64,000 bases of DNA from the NCBI GenBank assembly GCA_001247695.2, contig LGRX02027000.1, positions 1 through 64,000 on the forward strand. The letters are read 5' to 3'. Below the pieces are notes generated by a model, which saw nothing but the letters and a program-made list of their open reading frames with translations, ran no database searches and was not told the DNA's origin. The DNA comes from Cymbomonas tetramitiformis. Taxonomy: Eukaryota > Chlorophyta > Pyramimonadophyceae > Pyramimonadales > Pyramimonadaceae. A program made the position numbers and the translations under genes. Below are positions 63,201 through 64,000 of this stretch, in pieces. Each line of letters begins with the position of its first letter. The first letter of the stretch is position 1.

Positions 63201-63610
63201 GTTGTTGGAACGGTGTGGGATATGCGCCCACGGGGTGATGGGTTCCCAGTGTGAATGGCACTGGTGATACTCCCCCAGCGAGGGGCGCTGATTGGGGCAA
63301 TACCCAATTGACGCCGTTCCATACAGCCTGCGCGGGAGTGCCATCCGGCATAGTGTAGGGGCGGGGCACCGCTGTGTAGGGCATGGTGGTGCCTGGATGT
63401 GGAATGGGGTGAGCGGAAGCATAAGCGGTGGGCGATGGGAAGGTTATGGGAGAGAACAGAGTGTGGTGTAGCTGCTCTGCGCTGACACTCATGCTGGGGA
63501 ATGCCTCTGATGTCTGCTGTGACATCCTGATTGCTGAGCTGGTTGAGATCAAGGACTGGGTGTGGCAATAGCCACAGGTGAGCAAAGTGGTGAGTGCTCG
63601 CCTTTTTTAT

Positions 63611-63780
63611 TTAATTGGTCTCGTCCTCTTCGATGTCGCTCGCTGGAGGCGAAGGGGCGGGACTTCCAGGTGGTGATGGAGGAACCCAATCAGCGCCAAG
63701 GAGGACCCAAGGGGGGGCGTTGATCACTTGTATTGCCTGGAGATGCCACACGTGGTCGTAATGTACTGGTGGGATAGCCA
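63611..63780 (-). CDS. Second leader reading frame with acidic tail, no ATG seen
   Basis: A frame without a clear ATG encodes ...INAPPWVLLGADWVPPSPPG... and ends ASDIEEDETN at a TAA (63,611-63,613). Its tail resembles that of the adjacent 57-aa ORF (PPSPSSSDDEEEN), which suggests a duplicated short leader gene, one copy having lost its start, or a spliced exon. Confidence 0.35.
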
Positions 63781-63800
63781 GCGTGACTATATCCAGGCGC

Positions 63801-63974
63801 TCAGTTCTCCTCCTCGTCGTCAGAAGAAGAGGGGGAAGGAGGACCGCTCCAAGGACCGCTCTGCCAGAAGGCGCCTGCTGGTGGGTAGGTGGGGTCTGGG
63901 GGGAATACCCACTTGATGGGTCCTTGTTTCCACCACGCTCTTCTGTATTCTTCTGGCGAAGGGGGTACTGCCAT
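63801..63974 (-). CDS. Small leader ORF, 57 aa
   Basis: ATG at 63,972-63,974; MAVPPSPEEYRRAWWKQGPI, tryptophan- and proline-rich middle, acidic end SSSDDEEEN, stop TGA at 63,801-63,803. It lies upstream of gag in the retroelement leader or in flanking DNA; the absence of the 5' LTR prevents a decision. No known family. Confidence 0.4.
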   Translation of the reverse strand: MAVPPSPEEYRRAWWKQGPIKWVFPPDPTYPPAGAFWQSGPWSGPPSPSSSDDEEEN

Positions 63975-64000
63975 ACACCGGCGAACTCAAAAATTCGCCA

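Larger units (their letters stand above)
60090..63525 (-). pseudogene. R2 gag with two frame breaks
   Basis: Proposed start MSQQTSEAFPSMSVSAEQLH (63,525). In order: a proline-rich segment, a glutamine-rich CAG tract, an acidic/basic disordered region with RRRRSRRASSG, a folded segment (GDAILFRIMHLLG...), a proline/alanine linker, capsid-like helices and a CCHC knuckle (CFACGSAEHIVRNC), ending VESDE. The sensible frame changes at the CAG tract (about 63,000-63,190) and again at an 8-bp duplication (61,057-61,072). The gene therefore appears as three overlapping ORFs. R1 is intact at the second site. Confidence 0.82.
47549..64000 (-). mobile_element. Ty3/gypsy chromovirus copy R2 (5' end beyond window)
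   Basis: On the minus strand: leader with small ORFs (63.6-64.0 kb), gag, UGA, pol with adenine MTase, integrase, chromodomain and cytosine MTase, polypurine tract (48,241-48,254) and 3' LTR (47,549-48,240). The 5' LTR lies outside. A 4-kb DNA transposon is inserted in the last domain. More complete than R1. Confidence 0.88.

Overview
The window reads as nuclear DNA of a eukaryotic microbe, most likely an alga or another protist. I see no ordinary host gene, rRNA or tRNA in it; almost all of it is mobile DNA nested in mobile DNA. Two very different base compositions alternate. GC-rich stretches (1-12,872 and 47,549-64,000) are mainly two copies, R1 (+) and R2 (-), of one large Ty3/gypsy chromovirus. 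An AT-rich block (12,873-47,548) is made of integrated Polinton-like virus (PLV/Maverick-type) DNA. The species cannot be named from the sequence.

Layout. 1-619: a 165-bp satellite. 620-12,872: R1, truncated at its 5' side and split by two non-autonomous DNA transposons (2,296-4,819 and 8,853-10,942, the second CACTA-like with 3-bp flanks). 12,873-13,313: an orphan AT-rich fragment with a partial ORF. 13,314-16,780: element 2, the integrase-side end of a PLV. 16,781-39,700: element 1, an essentially full-length PLV of about 22.9 kb with terminal inverted repeats (TIRs). 39,701-47,548: element 3, another PLV in inverse orientation, joined head-to-head with element 1 and decaying. 47,549-64,000: R2, whose 3' LTR lies exactly against a broken viral ORF, so R2 jumped into element 3. 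48,895-52,940: a Mutator-like (9-bp target duplication) non-autonomous transposon that split R2's methyltransferase at its PPC motif.

Element 1 has the PLV toolkit: a leftward structural half (three spike-like proteins sharing the N-terminal tag MSSFGN, small virion candidates, major capsid protein, penton/minor capsid protein, a lipase-like enzyme) and a mainly rightward replication half (two DNA methyltransferases, packaging ATPase, SET protein, protein-primed family B polymerase, DDE integrase). Several core genes carry one lesion each: in-frame stops in capsid, ATPase and lipase, and frame breaks in polymerase and penton. At each of four PLV ends in the window the terminal repeat is divided by a different unrelated gene. 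That gene always lies between the same roughly 85-bp leader (with ATGAAYAC at the start) and the same ATTTAAGAACAATTAAC tail. This exchangeable terminal cassette is the most unusual structure here.

The retroelement is also unusual. Gag and pol are in one frame, separated by a conserved UGA followed directly by a GC-rich hairpin, so stop readthrough is likely. Pol carries protease, RT, RNase H, a phage-Dam-like adenine methyltransferase domain, integrase, chromodomain and a C-terminal cytosine-C5-type methyltransferase. The last domain closely resembles the stand-alone methyltransferase of the PLV. Two unrelated mobile elements in this window therefore each carry an adenine-type plus a cytosine-type methyltransferase.
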